Assembly: GCA_023664445.1 (NCBI GenBank)
Contig: JAMPFN010000011.1
Coordinates: forward strand, 1 to 54,191
Direction: 5' to 3'
Source: Clostridium sp.
Lineage (GTDB): Bacteria; Bacillota; Clostridia; Oscillospirales; Ruminococcaceae
Length of the DNA: 54,191 nt
A program made the translations under genes and the position numbers. Shown here one piece after another: positions 36,184 to 44,330 of this stretch. How positions within the stretch are numbered: position 1 is the first letter of the stretch; every line of letters starts with the position of its first letter. A model generated the notes under the pieces. The model did no database searches. It was not told the origin of the DNA and saw nothing but the letters and a program-made list of their open reading frames with translations.

Positions 36184-37041
36184 ATGTCGGCTAAATTCGG
36201 ACCTGCGGGAAACTCGGACAGCTTTTCCGCAAAATATAAATCTACGGCGGATGCTCCGTTGTATCTTAAGGAAATGGGGCTTGACCACTATGAATACCAA
36301 TGCGGACGAGGAGTAAAGGTAAGCGACAAGACCGCGCGGGCGGTACGCTCCGCCGCAGAGGAAAACGGTATCGGACTGTCGCTTCACGCACCGTATTTTA
36401 TATCGCTTTCTTCGGTCGAAGAGGAAAAGCGCGATAACAGTATAAATTACATACTCCAAAGCTGCGACGCCGCGTTAAGGCTTGGAGCGGACAGAATAGT
36501 GATCCACAGCGGCTCGTGCTCGAAAATGACCCGTGAGGAAGCCTTGGAACTGGCGAAAGATACGCTTATACGTGCAAGAAAACAGGCGGTGGAGCAAGGC
36601 TTTGAGGCTGTGCATTTTTGTCCGGAAACTATGGGAAAGACAAATCAGCTTGGGAATCTTGAAGAAGTTTTAGAGCTTTGTAAACCGGACGATACCTTTA
36701 TTCCCTGCATTGATTTCGGACATCTTAACGCAAGGACGTTCGGCGGAATAAAGTCGGCTGCCGATTATGAGAAAATGCTCGAGCTTGTTGAAAACAAGCT
36801 CGGAACAGACAGACTGAAAATTTTTCACAGTCATTTTTCAAAGATAATGTATACCGATCCCGGAGGAGAAAAAAAGCATCTTACCTTTGCGGATAACGAG
36901 TACGGACCCGATTTTGAACCGCTTATGGAAATAGTCGCAAGGAAAAATCTTTCTCCGATATTTGTGTGTGAAAGCGCGGGAACTCAGGCGGAGGACGCTC
37001 TTGCTATGAAAAACAGTTATACGGGTTTTAAGAAAGGATAA
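36184..37041 (+). CDS. Endonuclease IV-like TIM-barrel protein
   Basis: This 285-residue AP-endonuclease-2 family barrel has the length of deoxyribonuclease IV. Metal-ligand segments are seen as SLHAPYF, IVIHSGS, CPETMG, CIDFGHLNAR, FHSHFSK and VCESAG. The usual DRH motif is replaced by KKH, so one aspartate ligand seems lost. It may be a true abasic-site endonuclease or a divergent relative of unknown substrate; clostridial proteins starting with the same GPAGNSDSF pattern are usually annotated as endonuclease IV. Confidence 0.8.
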   Translation: MSAKFGPAGNSDSFSAKYKSTADAPLYLKEMGLDHYEYQCGRGVKVSDKTARAVRSAAEENGIGLSLHAPYFISLSSVEEEKRDNSINYILQSCDAALRLGADRIVIHSGSCSKMTREEALELAKDTLIRARKQAVEQGFEAVHFCPETMGKTNQLGNLEEVLELCKPDDTFIPCIDFGHLNARTFGGIKSAADYEKMLELVENKLGTDRLKIFHSHFSKIMYTDPGGEKKHLTFADNEYGPDFEPLMEIVARKNLSPIFVCESAGTQAEDALAMKNSYTGFKKG

Positions 37042-37045
37042 CGAT

Positions 37046-37483
37046 ATGGAAAAAATACTTGTTATAAACGGACCGAATCTCAATCTCCTCGGTGAAAGAG
37101 AACCGGGGATATACGGCAGAAAAGGCTATGCCGAACTTAGCGACAGGATAATGGACAAGGCGGACGAGCTTGGCGTGAAATGCGAGATATTCCAGTCCAA
37201 CCATGAGGGCGCTATAGTAGACAAGCTCCATGCCGCAAGAAAAAGCGCCGACGGAATCGTTATAAATGCCGGAGCATATACTCATTACAGCTACGCCATA
37301 AGAGACGCTATCGCCGCAATAAAGATTCCCGTTATCGAGGTTCATATCAGCAATGTATTCGCACGCGACGAATTCAGAAGCAAATCCGTTATCGGTTCTG
37401 TGTGCAGGGGCAGTATATCGGGCTTCGGGTTCGGCAGCTATTTTATGGCAATGGACGCGCTTGTGAAATATTCCGAGGAGTGA
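37046..37483 (+). CDS. aroQ: 3-dehydroquinate dehydratase, type II
   Basis: This 145-residue shikimate-pathway enzyme has LVINGPNLNLLGEREPGIYG at the N-terminus, the catalytic Tyr there, NAGAYTHYSYAIRDA, VIEVHISNVFARDEFR and the C-terminal GFGFGSY. It is complete. It ends 5 nt before the peptidase start. Confidence 0.95.
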   Translation: MEKILVINGPNLNLLGEREPGIYGRKGYAELSDRIMDKADELGVKCEIFQSNHEGAIVDKLHAARKSADGIVINAGAYTHYSYAIRDAIAAIKIPVIEVHISNVFARDEFRSKSVIGSVCRGSISGFGFGSYFMAMDALVKYSEE

Positions 37484-37488
37484 TCGTT

Positions 37489-38550
37489 TTGAACAATATA
37501 GAAAAGCTTGTATTGCCAAATGACGTTGACTGCGCTCTTATCACGTCGGATATAAACAGAAGATATTTTACGGGTATGAAATCGTCGGCGGGGCTTATAC
37601 TGATATTTAAAGAAAAGGCATATCTGCTGATAGATTTTCGTTATATTGAAAAAGCAAGGAATACGGTAAAAAACTGTGAGGTAATTGAACAGGAAAATCT
37701 TAAAGATCAGATAACCGATCTGATGAAAAAGCATAATGCTCATACGGTCGCTGTCGAATCGGCTGATATGACACTGAAGCAAATGGATTTTTACGAGAAG
37801 AAATTTCCCGAATTTGAGTTTATAAAGGGAAATGAGCTAAGCGACAGCATATTGAAACTCAGGACGGTCAAAAGCGACGACGAGATCGAAAAGATCAGGT
37901 GTGCGCAGAGAATAGCTGAAAAGGCTTTTGATAATGCGCTGAACTTTATAAAGCCGGGCGTTACTGAACGTGAGATCTCGCTTTGCCTTGACGAATATAT
38001 GCTAAGGAACGGAGCGGAGGCTCTTTCCTTTGAAACTATCGCTCTTACAGGAAAAAATACTTCCATGCCTCATGGAGCGCCGTCAGACTGCAAAGTAAAG
38101 AGCGGCGATTTTGTGCTTATGGATTTCGGGGCGGTATATGACGGATATCACAGCGATATGACAAGAACGGTATGCGTGGGAAAGCCTGATGAAAAAATGA
38201 AGCAGGTCTACGGTATTGTCCTTGATGCGCAGCTTAAAGCGCTCGATACCGTAAAGGCAGGAATTACCGGTGAGGAACTCGATAAATCGGCAAGAGATGT
38301 GATAAAAGCGGCAGGCTTTGCAGACGCTTTCGGACATTCTTTGGGACACGGCGTCGGAATGGAGATACACGAAGCTCCCACGGCATCGGAAAAGTCAAAG
38401 ACTGTGCTTGAGAAGAATATGATCGTTACCGTAGAACCGGGAATATATCTTCCGAATGAATTTGGAGTGAGGATCGAGGATTTTGTGGCTGTGACCGAAA
38501 ATTCATGCGATGATCTTACAAAATGCCCGAAAAATCTGATTATCCTTTGA
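37489..38550 (+). CDS. Xaa-Pro peptidase (M24 family)
   Basis: This 353-residue pita-bread metallopeptidase removes N-terminal residues before proline. The C-terminal domain has the metal ligands in DFGAVYDGYHSDMTRT, FGHSLGHGVGMEIHEAP, TVEPGIYLP and GVRIEDF. The N-terminal half is the creatinase-type domain. TTG 37489 is the start: GAGGAG (37475-37480) is 8 nt upstream, while the longer frame runs back into aroQ. In many Firmicutes this gene directly precedes efp; here a lipoprotein gene lies between them. Confidence 0.93.
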   Translation: MNNIEKLVLPNDVDCALITSDINRRYFTGMKSSAGLILIFKEKAYLLIDFRYIEKARNTVKNCEVIEQENLKDQITDLMKKHNAHTVAVESADMTLKQMDFYEKKFPEFEFIKGNELSDSILKLRTVKSDDEIEKIRCAQRIAEKAFDNALNFIKPGVTEREISLCLDEYMLRNGAEALSFETIALTGKNTSMPHGAPSDCKVKSGDFVLMDFGAVYDGYHSDMTRTVCVGKPDEKMKQVYGIVLDAQLKALDTVKAGITGEELDKSARDVIKAAGFADAFGHSLGHGVGMEIHEAPTASEKSKTVLEKNMIVTVEPGIYLPNEFGVRIEDFVAVTENSCDDLTKCPKNLIIL

Positions 38551-38560
38551 GGTGTGCGAT

Positions 38561-39625
38561 ATGAAAAAAATATTATCGGTATTATGCGCGGCTTTATTGT
38601 TATCAGGCTGTGCGCCGCAGTCTGCGAAAAGCGGCTCTGCAGCTGAAACGGAAGAAACTCAATTTCGCTCCGAAGCAACTGTTGAAACCGCCGAAGAAAC
38701 CGTAGCGCAGGAAATTACAGAAGAATCGACGGAAGAAACCACGGAAGAAGCTACGGAATTTAGTGCGAGGGATTATGTTTTTGAAATACCCGAGGGCGCA
38801 ATGAGCTCAGAGGAAGCGGGCGAGCTTTTGCTTCAAAAGCTTCAGAATTACGGTTACGAATACGGCAAAGACGATGATCGGATCATTGCATATGAAGGTA
38901 AAAAAGTGTGCGAAAACAGAGAATATTACAGCTTTCATGACTATTATGATTATGCCGACCATACCGCGACAATGGGGTGGTATCTGGTAGATCCTTCTAC
39001 GGGAGCGTGCTTTGATAATACGACAGAGCTTTTGCCTTTGTTTTACCGCTTTGATATCACCGAATCGGGTGTCGAGGTATATGACAAATATGCTTACGAC
39101 CCTTTTCAGGTTCTTAATGTAGATCCCGAGCATACTCCAATACCTGAATGGCTGTATGAAACATATAAGAAAGAATCGGCTTCATTTAATACGCCTTACG
39201 ACTTCATCGATATGATCGATCTGGATTTTGACGGATATGACGATATTATATTACAGGTATATTTAGGAGCGTATCAGGGAACGTTTCAATATTATCGTTT
39301 TGATCCCGATACAAAGCTGTTTGAAGAATGGACAGAGCTGAACGAGCTTCATTTTCATGCAAAACCCGATGTCCGCAACAAAACTCTTTCAGTTTTTTCA
39401 AAAAGCGGAGCAGTAGATTCGTGGAACGACGTATATAAATGGTCGGACGGCGAGCTTGTGAAAATTTCAAGCGATCAAAGATACAAAGACTATGAAACGC
39501 AGAATATTTATATGGATCATTTGGAATATGACGACTATGGGAATGAAACGCTTGTAAAAAGAGAAAAATACATTTTGGACGAAAACAAAAAGGTTATCGG
39601 CACAGAGGAAATTGAGATCGGATAA
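38561..39625 (+). CDS. Putative lipoprotein, unknown function
   Basis: This 354-residue protein has a lipoprotein signal peptide with lipobox LLSGC (Cys near residue 18), then a Thr/Glu-rich low-complexity spacer, then a globular domain rich in Tyr and Asp. The segment DLDFDGYDDIILQVYLG resembles FG-GAP/EF-hand-like repeats. The function is unknown. ATG 38561 is chosen because GAGGTG sits 6 nt upstream, over the GTG at 38552. It interrupts the usual peptidase-efp pairing. Confidence 0.75.
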   Translation: MKKILSVLCAALLLSGCAPQSAKSGSAAETEETQFRSEATVETAEETVAQEITEESTEETTEEATEFSARDYVFEIPEGAMSSEEAGELLLQKLQNYGYEYGKDDDRIIAYEGKKVCENREYYSFHDYYDYADHTATMGWYLVDPSTGACFDNTTELLPLFYRFDITESGVEVYDKYAYDPFQVLNVDPEHTPIPEWLYETYKKESASFNTPYDFIDMIDLDFDGYDDIILQVYLGAYQGTFQYYRFDPDTKLFEEWTELNELHFHAKPDVRNKTLSVFSKSGAVDSWNDVYKWSDGELVKISSDQRYKDYETQNIYMDHLEYDDYGNETLVKREKYILDENKKVIGTEEIEIG

Positions 39626-39712
39626 ACGGCGCCATTACAGGGTCTGAAATAATCGTAAACATGTGCGGCGTGAAATATTTTTTGTTAAAAGCAATTAATT
39701 TTGAAAAAAGTA

Positions 39713-39741
39713 TTGCAAAAATACGAAAAATGTAGTAAAAT
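39713..39741 (+). promoter_or_regulatory. Promoter of efp
   Basis: TTGCAA (39713-39718) and TAAAAT (39736-39741), 17 nt apart. The 120-nt leader carries a perfect 16-nt palindrome CGAATAATATTATTCG (about 39760-39775) and two hairpins, GCCGTC/GACGGC and CCGCC/GGCGG, just before the ribosome binding site. Confidence 0.65.
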
Positions 39742-39861
39742 AAATATAAGTGTTATAATCGAATAATATTATTCGGTTATTGTTGTAATAAAAATTTCGG
39801 CTTGCCGTCAGCCGGAAGGACGGCAGCCGCCTCACTTTTTACGGCGGTTGGGGAGATTTAT

Positions 39862-40419
39862 ATGATTTCAGCAGGCGATTTCAGAAACGGCGTTACTTTT
39901 GAACTTGACGGAAACGTTGTTCAGGTTATTGAGTTTCAGCATGTAAAGCCCGGTAAGGGTGCGGCGTTCGTAAGAACAAAATTCAAGAACGTTATTACGG
40001 GCGCGGTAGTCGAGCGTTCATTCAGCCCGACAGACAAGTATCCTACAGCTTTTATTGAAAGAAAGGATATGCAGTATTCCTATAACGACGGCGAGCTTTA
40101 TTACTTTATGGATATGGAAACATACGAACAGGAGCCTATCGGACAGGACGTTTTGGGCGATAACTTCAAATTCGTAAAGGAAGAAATGATCTGTAAGATC
40201 TGTTCATATAAGGGAAAGGTTTTTGCCGTTGAGCCGCCTACATTCGTAGAGCTTCAGATCACGGCTACAGAACCGGGCGTAAAGGGAGATACGGCAACAA
40301 ACGCTACAAAGCCGGCAACTCTTGAAACAGGCGCGGAAATCAGAGTTCCGCTTTTCATCAATGAGGGCGACATGGTTCGTATTGACACAAGAACAGGCGA
40401 GTACATGGAAAGAGCATAA
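39862..40419 (+). CDS. efp: Elongation factor P
   Basis: This 185-residue EF-P rescues ribosomes at polyproline stretches. It starts [17 protein letters not shown] and has [16 protein letters not shown], in which the loop Lys is the site of modification in other species. The length is exactly that of the family. ATG 39862 with GGGGAG 6 nt upstream is correct; the longer frame from 39802 reads the leader hairpins. It is followed by the Cys/Asp-rich gene. Confidence 0.97.
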   Translation: MISAGDFRNGVTFELDGNVVQVIEFQHVKPGKGAAFVRTKFKNVITGAVVERSFSPTDKYPTAFIERKDMQYSYNDGELYYFMDMETYEQEPIGQDVLGDNFKFVKEEMICKICSYKGKVFAVEPPTFVELQITATEPGVKGDTATNATKPATLETGAEIRVPLFINEGDMVRIDTRTGEYMERA

Positions 40420-40439
40420 ATATAAAAAAGGAGAAGCTT

Positions 40440-40886
40440 ATGGAGCTTAGTGAAAAAATGTCATATTTAAAGGGTCTGCTTGACGGTATGGAGATCGACA
40501 CCTCAACAAAAGAGGGTAAGGCGCTTATTCAGATGTCCGAGGTAATGCAGGAAATGGTGTCCTGCGTTAACGGGCTTCAGGATCAGATCGATGAGCTTAC
40601 TGAGCTTTGCGATATCCTTGACTGCGATCTTGGCGAGGTTGAAGAGGATCTCTATTGTTATGACGACTGCGATTGCGGCTGTGACTGCGATGATGACGAC
40701 GACTTCGACTTTGACGGCGAGGAGCTTTATGAGGTGTGCTGCCCCGAATGCGGAAATACTGTTGTTCTGGACGAGTATATGCTTGAGGAAGGGTCTATAG
40801 ATTGTCCCGGCTGCGGCGCATGTCTTGAGTTTGATTTTGACGATATCAAGCCTGCGTTTATCGACGAGCTTGATACGGAAGAATGA
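40440..40886 (+). CDS. Cys/Asp-rich protein with C-terminal zinc ribbon (CD1247-like)
   Basis: This 148-residue acidic protein has an N-terminal helical part starting MELSEKMSYLKGLLDGM, resembling the domain named after C. difficile CD1247. A very unusual Asp/Cys run spans about residues 70-95, and then a CPEC...CPGC zinc-ribbon pair. It follows efp by 20 nt with its own GGAG, a pairing seen in other Clostridia. The function is unknown; metal binding is likely from the cysteines. Confidence 0.75.
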   Translation: MELSEKMSYLKGLLDGMEIDTSTKEGKALIQMSEVMQEMVSCVNGLQDQIDELTELCDILDCDLGEVEEDLYCYDDCDCGCDCDDDDDFDFDGEELYEVCCPECGNTVVLDEYMLEEGSIDCPGCGACLEFDFDDIKPAFIDELDTEE

Positions 40887-40892
40887 TATTAT

Positions 40893-40922
40893 AAAAAACG
40901 CCTGTTATATCAGGCGTTTTTT
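40893..40922 (+). terminator. Intrinsic terminator after the CD1247-like gene
   Basis: AAAAAACGCCTG (40893-40904) pairs with CAGGCGTTTTTT (40911-40922) around a 6-nt loop. Confidence 0.92.
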
Positions 40923-40949
40923 ATTCAGGCAGTTCTTTAGGAGATTTTA

Positions 40950-41372
40950 ATGAGAGAAACTTATAGAAGCAAATCTGACGAATGTCCGTATTATCTTCAT
41001 GACGCGCATATAAATAAAATATCCGCCGGAAAAAATAATATAAAATTTATCTTCGGGAACGGATATTTTGTCAAGGGCAGCGAGGACTGTATTTCGGTAA
41101 AAGGATATATCGAATTTCAGGACGTTGATTATGATTTCTGTCGGGTATATATTTTGAATAATATAAAAGACACCGGTAAATTTAACGGCAAAAAATATTG
41201 GCTTAAAAAATTTTCATACAAATATAAGAAAGTCAATATGGAGATAATAGACGAAACATATTATCATAATATTTCAAAGTTTACAGGCTGGATATACGGT
41301 AAAAATAAAATAAAGGAATTTATAATTGAAATATATCATTTTGGCAGTATGATCTATCACACAGAAGATTAG
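40950..41372 (+). CDS. Hypothetical protein, orphan
   Basis: This 140-residue, AT-rich gene has an AGGAG ribosome binding site 8 nt upstream. The product is rich in Tyr, Lys and Ile with alternating beta-strand pattern, without signal peptide or membrane helix. I do not recognise it. It sits alone between a terminator and a repeat mosaic, and its low GC suggests acquired DNA. Confidence 0.6.
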   Translation: MRETYRSKSDECPYYLHDAHINKISAGKNNIKFIFGNGYFVKGSEDCISVKGYIEFQDVDYDFCRVYILNNIKDTGKFNGKKYWLKKFSYKYKKVNMEIIDETYYHNISKFTGWIYGKNKIKEFIIEIYHFGSMIYHTED

Positions 41373-41383
41373 AGCGCAGTACG

Positions 41384-41530
41384 TTCATTTCTTGCCTTGA
41401 TGCAAGAAACGAACCAAAGAAAATCAAGCTTCCGCTCCGGCACAGCTTACGCTGTGAGTCGCAGAAGCGTAAAAACAATGACTATCTTTATAGTCGGGGA
41501 CTGTAAATGATAGTATTTACCATTCAGCGT
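41384..41530. repeat. Structured dispersed repeat, copy A
   Basis: This roughly 147-bp unit is about 80% or more identical by eye to 44142-44286, and its first 30 nt recur at 54162-54191. It starts with a perfect TTTCTTGC/GCAAGAAA hairpin, continues through CGAACCAAAGAAAATCAA, then a CACAGC/GCTGTG hairpin inside a longer CTTC..GAAG arm, and a conserved GGGGACTGTAAA. It has no open frame. Confidence 0.85.
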
Positions 41531-41793
41531 ATATGATTTATAATTTTGAAATTTTGGGGCAATTTATCTCCTAATTCTTGCCAAGAATGTTCTGTGTGGT
41601 TACTCGCATTTTTTATAATACTACCTTTGGGTAGTATTATAAAAAATCACGGGGTTTCCAAAGGGAATCATTTCCTTTGGCAGGGGGCTTGGGGGACAGA
41701 GTCCCCCATAATCTTCTCAAAGATTAAATTTGTGTGTAGGCGGCGTTTATACTCTTGTGCGGTTTTGCATATATTATACTAAACAGGCTCTAA
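41531..41793. repeat. Intergenic repeat mosaic before the CDF gene
   Basis: No gene is seen. The stretch holds a 17-bp perfect stem with a TTTG loop (41609-41625 with 41630-41646), a CCAAAGG..CCTTTGG hairpin, the GGGGGACAGAGTCCCCC unit (41690-41710), and a 17-nt tail, TACTAAACAGGCTCTAA (41777-41793), that also ends the repeat region at 44314-44330. The tail abuts the ribosome binding site of the next gene. Confidence 0.75.
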
Positions 41794-41807
41794 GAAAGGA
41801 GAACGTA

Positions 41808-42968
41808 ATGACCGATTTGTTAGTACGTCTTTTTGTAAAGGACAGCCAAAACATAAACGCTTCCGATGTGCGCAGACGCTATGGAACGCTGAGCAGTATT
41901 ACGGGGATAGTCTGCAATATTTTTTTATTTGTACTCAAATATATAATGGGTACTGTTTCGGGATCTGTTTCAATAGTGTCCGACGCGTTCAATAATCTTT
42001 CCGACAGCGCAAGCTGCATTGTGACGCTTTTAGGTTATAAAATGGCATCAAAGCCTGCCGATAAGGATCATCCTTTCGGGCATGGAAGAATGGAATATCT
42101 GACAGCGCTTTTTATAGCCGTGCTTATACTTGTGGTGGCATTTGAGCTTCTAAAGGACTCCGTCGATAAAGTAATACACCCCGAAAAAATCACATTCAGT
42201 ATAATAGTTCTGGCGTCGCTCATATTATCGATATTAATAAAACTGTGGATGTCATTTTTTAATGCGAAGCTTGGCAAAAGGATAAATTCTATGGTCATGC
42301 TTGCAACGTCAAAGGACAGCAGAACTGACGTCATAGCAACATCGGCAACATGTATATCCGTTATTTCCGCGCTTTTTACGGATCTTCCCGTTGACGGCAT
42401 TATGGGTATCGTTGTGTCGTTTTTTATTTTCAAGTCCGGTATCGATATAGTAAGAGATACTGTCGATAAGCTTTTGGGAGGACCCGCCGATCCCGAAATC
42501 GTAGGGCTGATAAAGGAAATAGTTTTGAAGTATGACAAAATAATAGGCATACATGATCTTGTTATTCATAATTACGGTCCGGGAAATATGATCGGCAGTT
42601 TTCATGCCGAGGTGAAAAGCACCGAGGATATTTTAGAAGTGCATGATATGATAGACTGTCTTGAAAGGGAGATACACAAAAGCCTTAAAATAATGATGAC
42701 GGTTCACATGGATCCTGTTGAAACGGATAATGAACGTGTGAATGCTCTGCGTAAAACGGTAAGCGAAATAATCTGCGGTATAGACGGCGAGCTTGGCATG
42801 CACGATTTCAGAACGGTTATCGGAGATACTCATACAAATCTCATTTTTGATGTTGTAGTGCCGTACGGGTGCAGATACGGCGAGAGCGAAATAAAAAAAA
42901 TTATCGATGAAAAGCTTGCGGGGTCAGAAGAAAAATATTATTCGGTCATTAACTTTGATTATGAATAA
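41808..42968 (+). CDS. Cation diffusion facilitator transporter
   Basis: This 386-residue CDF-family metal efflux protein has membrane helices in its first 210 residues with SDAFNNLSDSAS (helix 2 metal-site region), HPFGHGRMEY and a second SRTDV region, then a cytosolic domain of about 170 residues, longer than in small CDF proteins. The substrate is probably Zn2+, Mn2+ or Fe2+ and cannot be decided. ATG 41808 follows AAAGGAG by 7 nt; the longer frame runs into repeats. Confidence 0.9.
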   Translation: MTDLLVRLFVKDSQNINASDVRRRYGTLSSITGIVCNIFLFVLKYIMGTVSGSVSIVSDAFNNLSDSASCIVTLLGYKMASKPADKDHPFGHGRMEYLTALFIAVLILVVAFELLKDSVDKVIHPEKITFSIIVLASLILSILIKLWMSFFNAKLGKRINSMVMLATSKDSRTDVIATSATCISVISALFTDLPVDGIMGIVVSFFIFKSGIDIVRDTVDKLLGGPADPEIVGLIKEIVLKYDKIIGIHDLVIHNYGPGNMIGSFHAEVKSTEDILEVHDMIDCLEREIHKSLKIMMTVHMDPVETDNERVNALRKTVSEIICGIDGELGMHDFRTVIGDTHTNLIFDVVVPYGCRYGESEIKKIIDEKLAGSEEKYYSVINFDYE

Positions 42969-43078
42969 CCCCTTAAAAAGTGGCATATATAGCATAATTA
43001 TATACCAATCTTTAATTTTGTATAAAATATTTCTTTTTAACATCGCTAATTTCATGCGATGTGACAACGATAAACCCC

Positions 43079-43107
43079 TTGACAAAACCAATATAAAATG
43101 GTATTAT
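43079..43107 (+). promoter_or_regulatory. Strong promoter of the dockerin protein gene
   Basis: TTGACA (43079-43084) and TATTAT (43102-43107) with a 17-nt spacer, about 27 nt before the start and just ahead of TTGGAGGA. A CATCGC/GCGATG hairpin lies upstream at 43041-43060. Confidence 0.85.
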
Positions 43108-43139
43108 AATAACATAATTATAAAATTGGAGGAATAAAC

Positions 43140-44024
43140 ATGAAGAATTCAATTAAGAAAATTTTTGCCGGCTTAAGTGCCGCAGCAATGCTCGTTTCCG
43201 CTATGCCTATAGTAAGCGCTTTCGCTGAAGATGTCATAGTTGAAGCGAAATTCAACACAAGAGAAGTTGAAGACGGTGTTGTTATCACTAAGTACACAGG
43301 TGAGGCAGCAGACGAGATCGAGATTCCTGCTGAATATGAGGGAAAGACAGTTGTTGGTGTTGACAGCTATGCATTCTCAGTTGTAAGCCAGGATGTTAAT
43401 TTCGTAGTTCCTGCTACACTTACTCTTGATAACATGGGCAACGAAGCTTTCGTTACTGCAGAAGTTATCAACAAGGGCATCATCGAAGCTTCAGGCGCTG
43501 ATACACTCAACGGCGTTATCAAGTACTGGGCAAACGATGTAGCTAAGATGAACGCTACAGACGCTCAGATCTCTGAAGCAATTAAGAATGCTTATGCACA
43601 CGTTGTTGACGCTCCTATGGCAGACACTCTCGTTGAAACGGCTGTTTTAGTTATCCAGGATATCCAGGCTGGCAAGTACGGCTTCTCACAGGCTAACATT
43701 AATAAGCTCGGTTTAGCTCTTGCAGCTATTCCATATCCGGGCGTAACAATGGAAGGTCCTGCTGATGCAGACGCTGAGAAGTATGCTGCTGCTAAGAATA
43801 TTCCATATACAGCTAAGGCTAAGTATGCACAGGGCGATATCAACATGAGCGGCGGCAAGCCTGACCTTTACGATGCTATTCTGATGGCTGAAATCATGGC
43901 TGGTAAAAAAGAAGCTACACCTGAACAGATTGCTGTCGGCGACCTTACAGGTGATGGAAAAATCGGTCTTTATGATGCAATCGCAGTAGCAGAGATCATG
44001 GCTGGTAAAAGAGATTGGCAGTAA
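43140..44024 (+). CDS. Secreted dockerin-containing protein
   Basis: This 294-residue protein has a Sec signal peptide ending near VSAFAED, an N-terminal segment resembling half of a BspA-type leucine-rich repeat (residues 35-80), a helical middle, and a C-terminal pair of dockerin-type repeats: GDINMSGGKPDLYDAILMAE and GDLTGDGKIGLYDAIAVAE. The first repeat has a degenerate calcium loop. Codon use is strongly shifted to GCT/GCA/ACA/AAG relative to the neighbours, and with the strong promoter this suggests high expression. The dockerin implies attachment to a cohesin-bearing scaffold, not in this window. A terminator follows. Confidence 0.85.
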   Translation: MKNSIKKIFAGLSAAAMLVSAMPIVSAFAEDVIVEAKFNTREVEDGVVITKYTGEAADEIEIPAEYEGKTVVGVDSYAFSVVSQDVNFVVPATLTLDNMGNEAFVTAEVINKGIIEASGADTLNGVIKYWANDVAKMNATDAQISEAIKNAYAHVVDAPMADTLVETAVLVIQDIQAGKYGFSQANINKLGLALAAIPYPGVTMEGPADADAEKYAAAKNIPYTAKAKYAQGDINMSGGKPDLYDAILMAEIMAGKKEATPEQIAVGDLTGDGKIGLYDAIAVAEIMAGKRDWQ

Positions 44025-44047
44025 GAAAATAATTTAACTGTATACTT

Positions 44048-44079
44048 AAAAAAAGTCCGATTTAAAATCGGACTTTTTT
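44048..44079 (+). terminator. Intrinsic terminator after the dockerin gene
   Basis: AAAAAAAGTCCGAT and ATCGGACTTTTTT form a near-perfect palindrome with a small TTAA loop. Confidence 0.93.
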
Positions 44080-44092
44080 GTATAATAACATT

Positions 44093-44330
44093 TTAAGGGG
44101 ATGCTTTGCAAGTAAAAGCGTCCCCTTAAATGCTTATATGTTTATTTCTTGCCTTGATGCAAGAAACGAACCAAAGAAAATCAAACTTCTGCTCCGGCAC
44201 AGCTTGCGCTGTGAGCCGCGGAAGCGAAAGACAGGGATCGCTTTTATAGACGGGGACTGTAAACGATAAATTTTACCAATCAGCGAAAGTTGAAAAAGAT
44301 GTATGCAAAAAGATACTAAACAGGCTCTAA
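44093..44330. repeat. Structured dispersed repeat, copy B, with flanking hairpin
   Basis: It opens with a long hairpin, TTTAAGGGGATGCTTT paired with AAAGCGTCCCCTTAAA (44094-44130), then the same unit as copy A (44142-44286), and ends with TACTAAACAGGCTCTAA (44314-44330). The last bases overlap the stop codon of the M50 gene on the other strand. There is no open frame. It occupies the whole 300-bp gap between two convergent genes. Confidence 0.85.
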
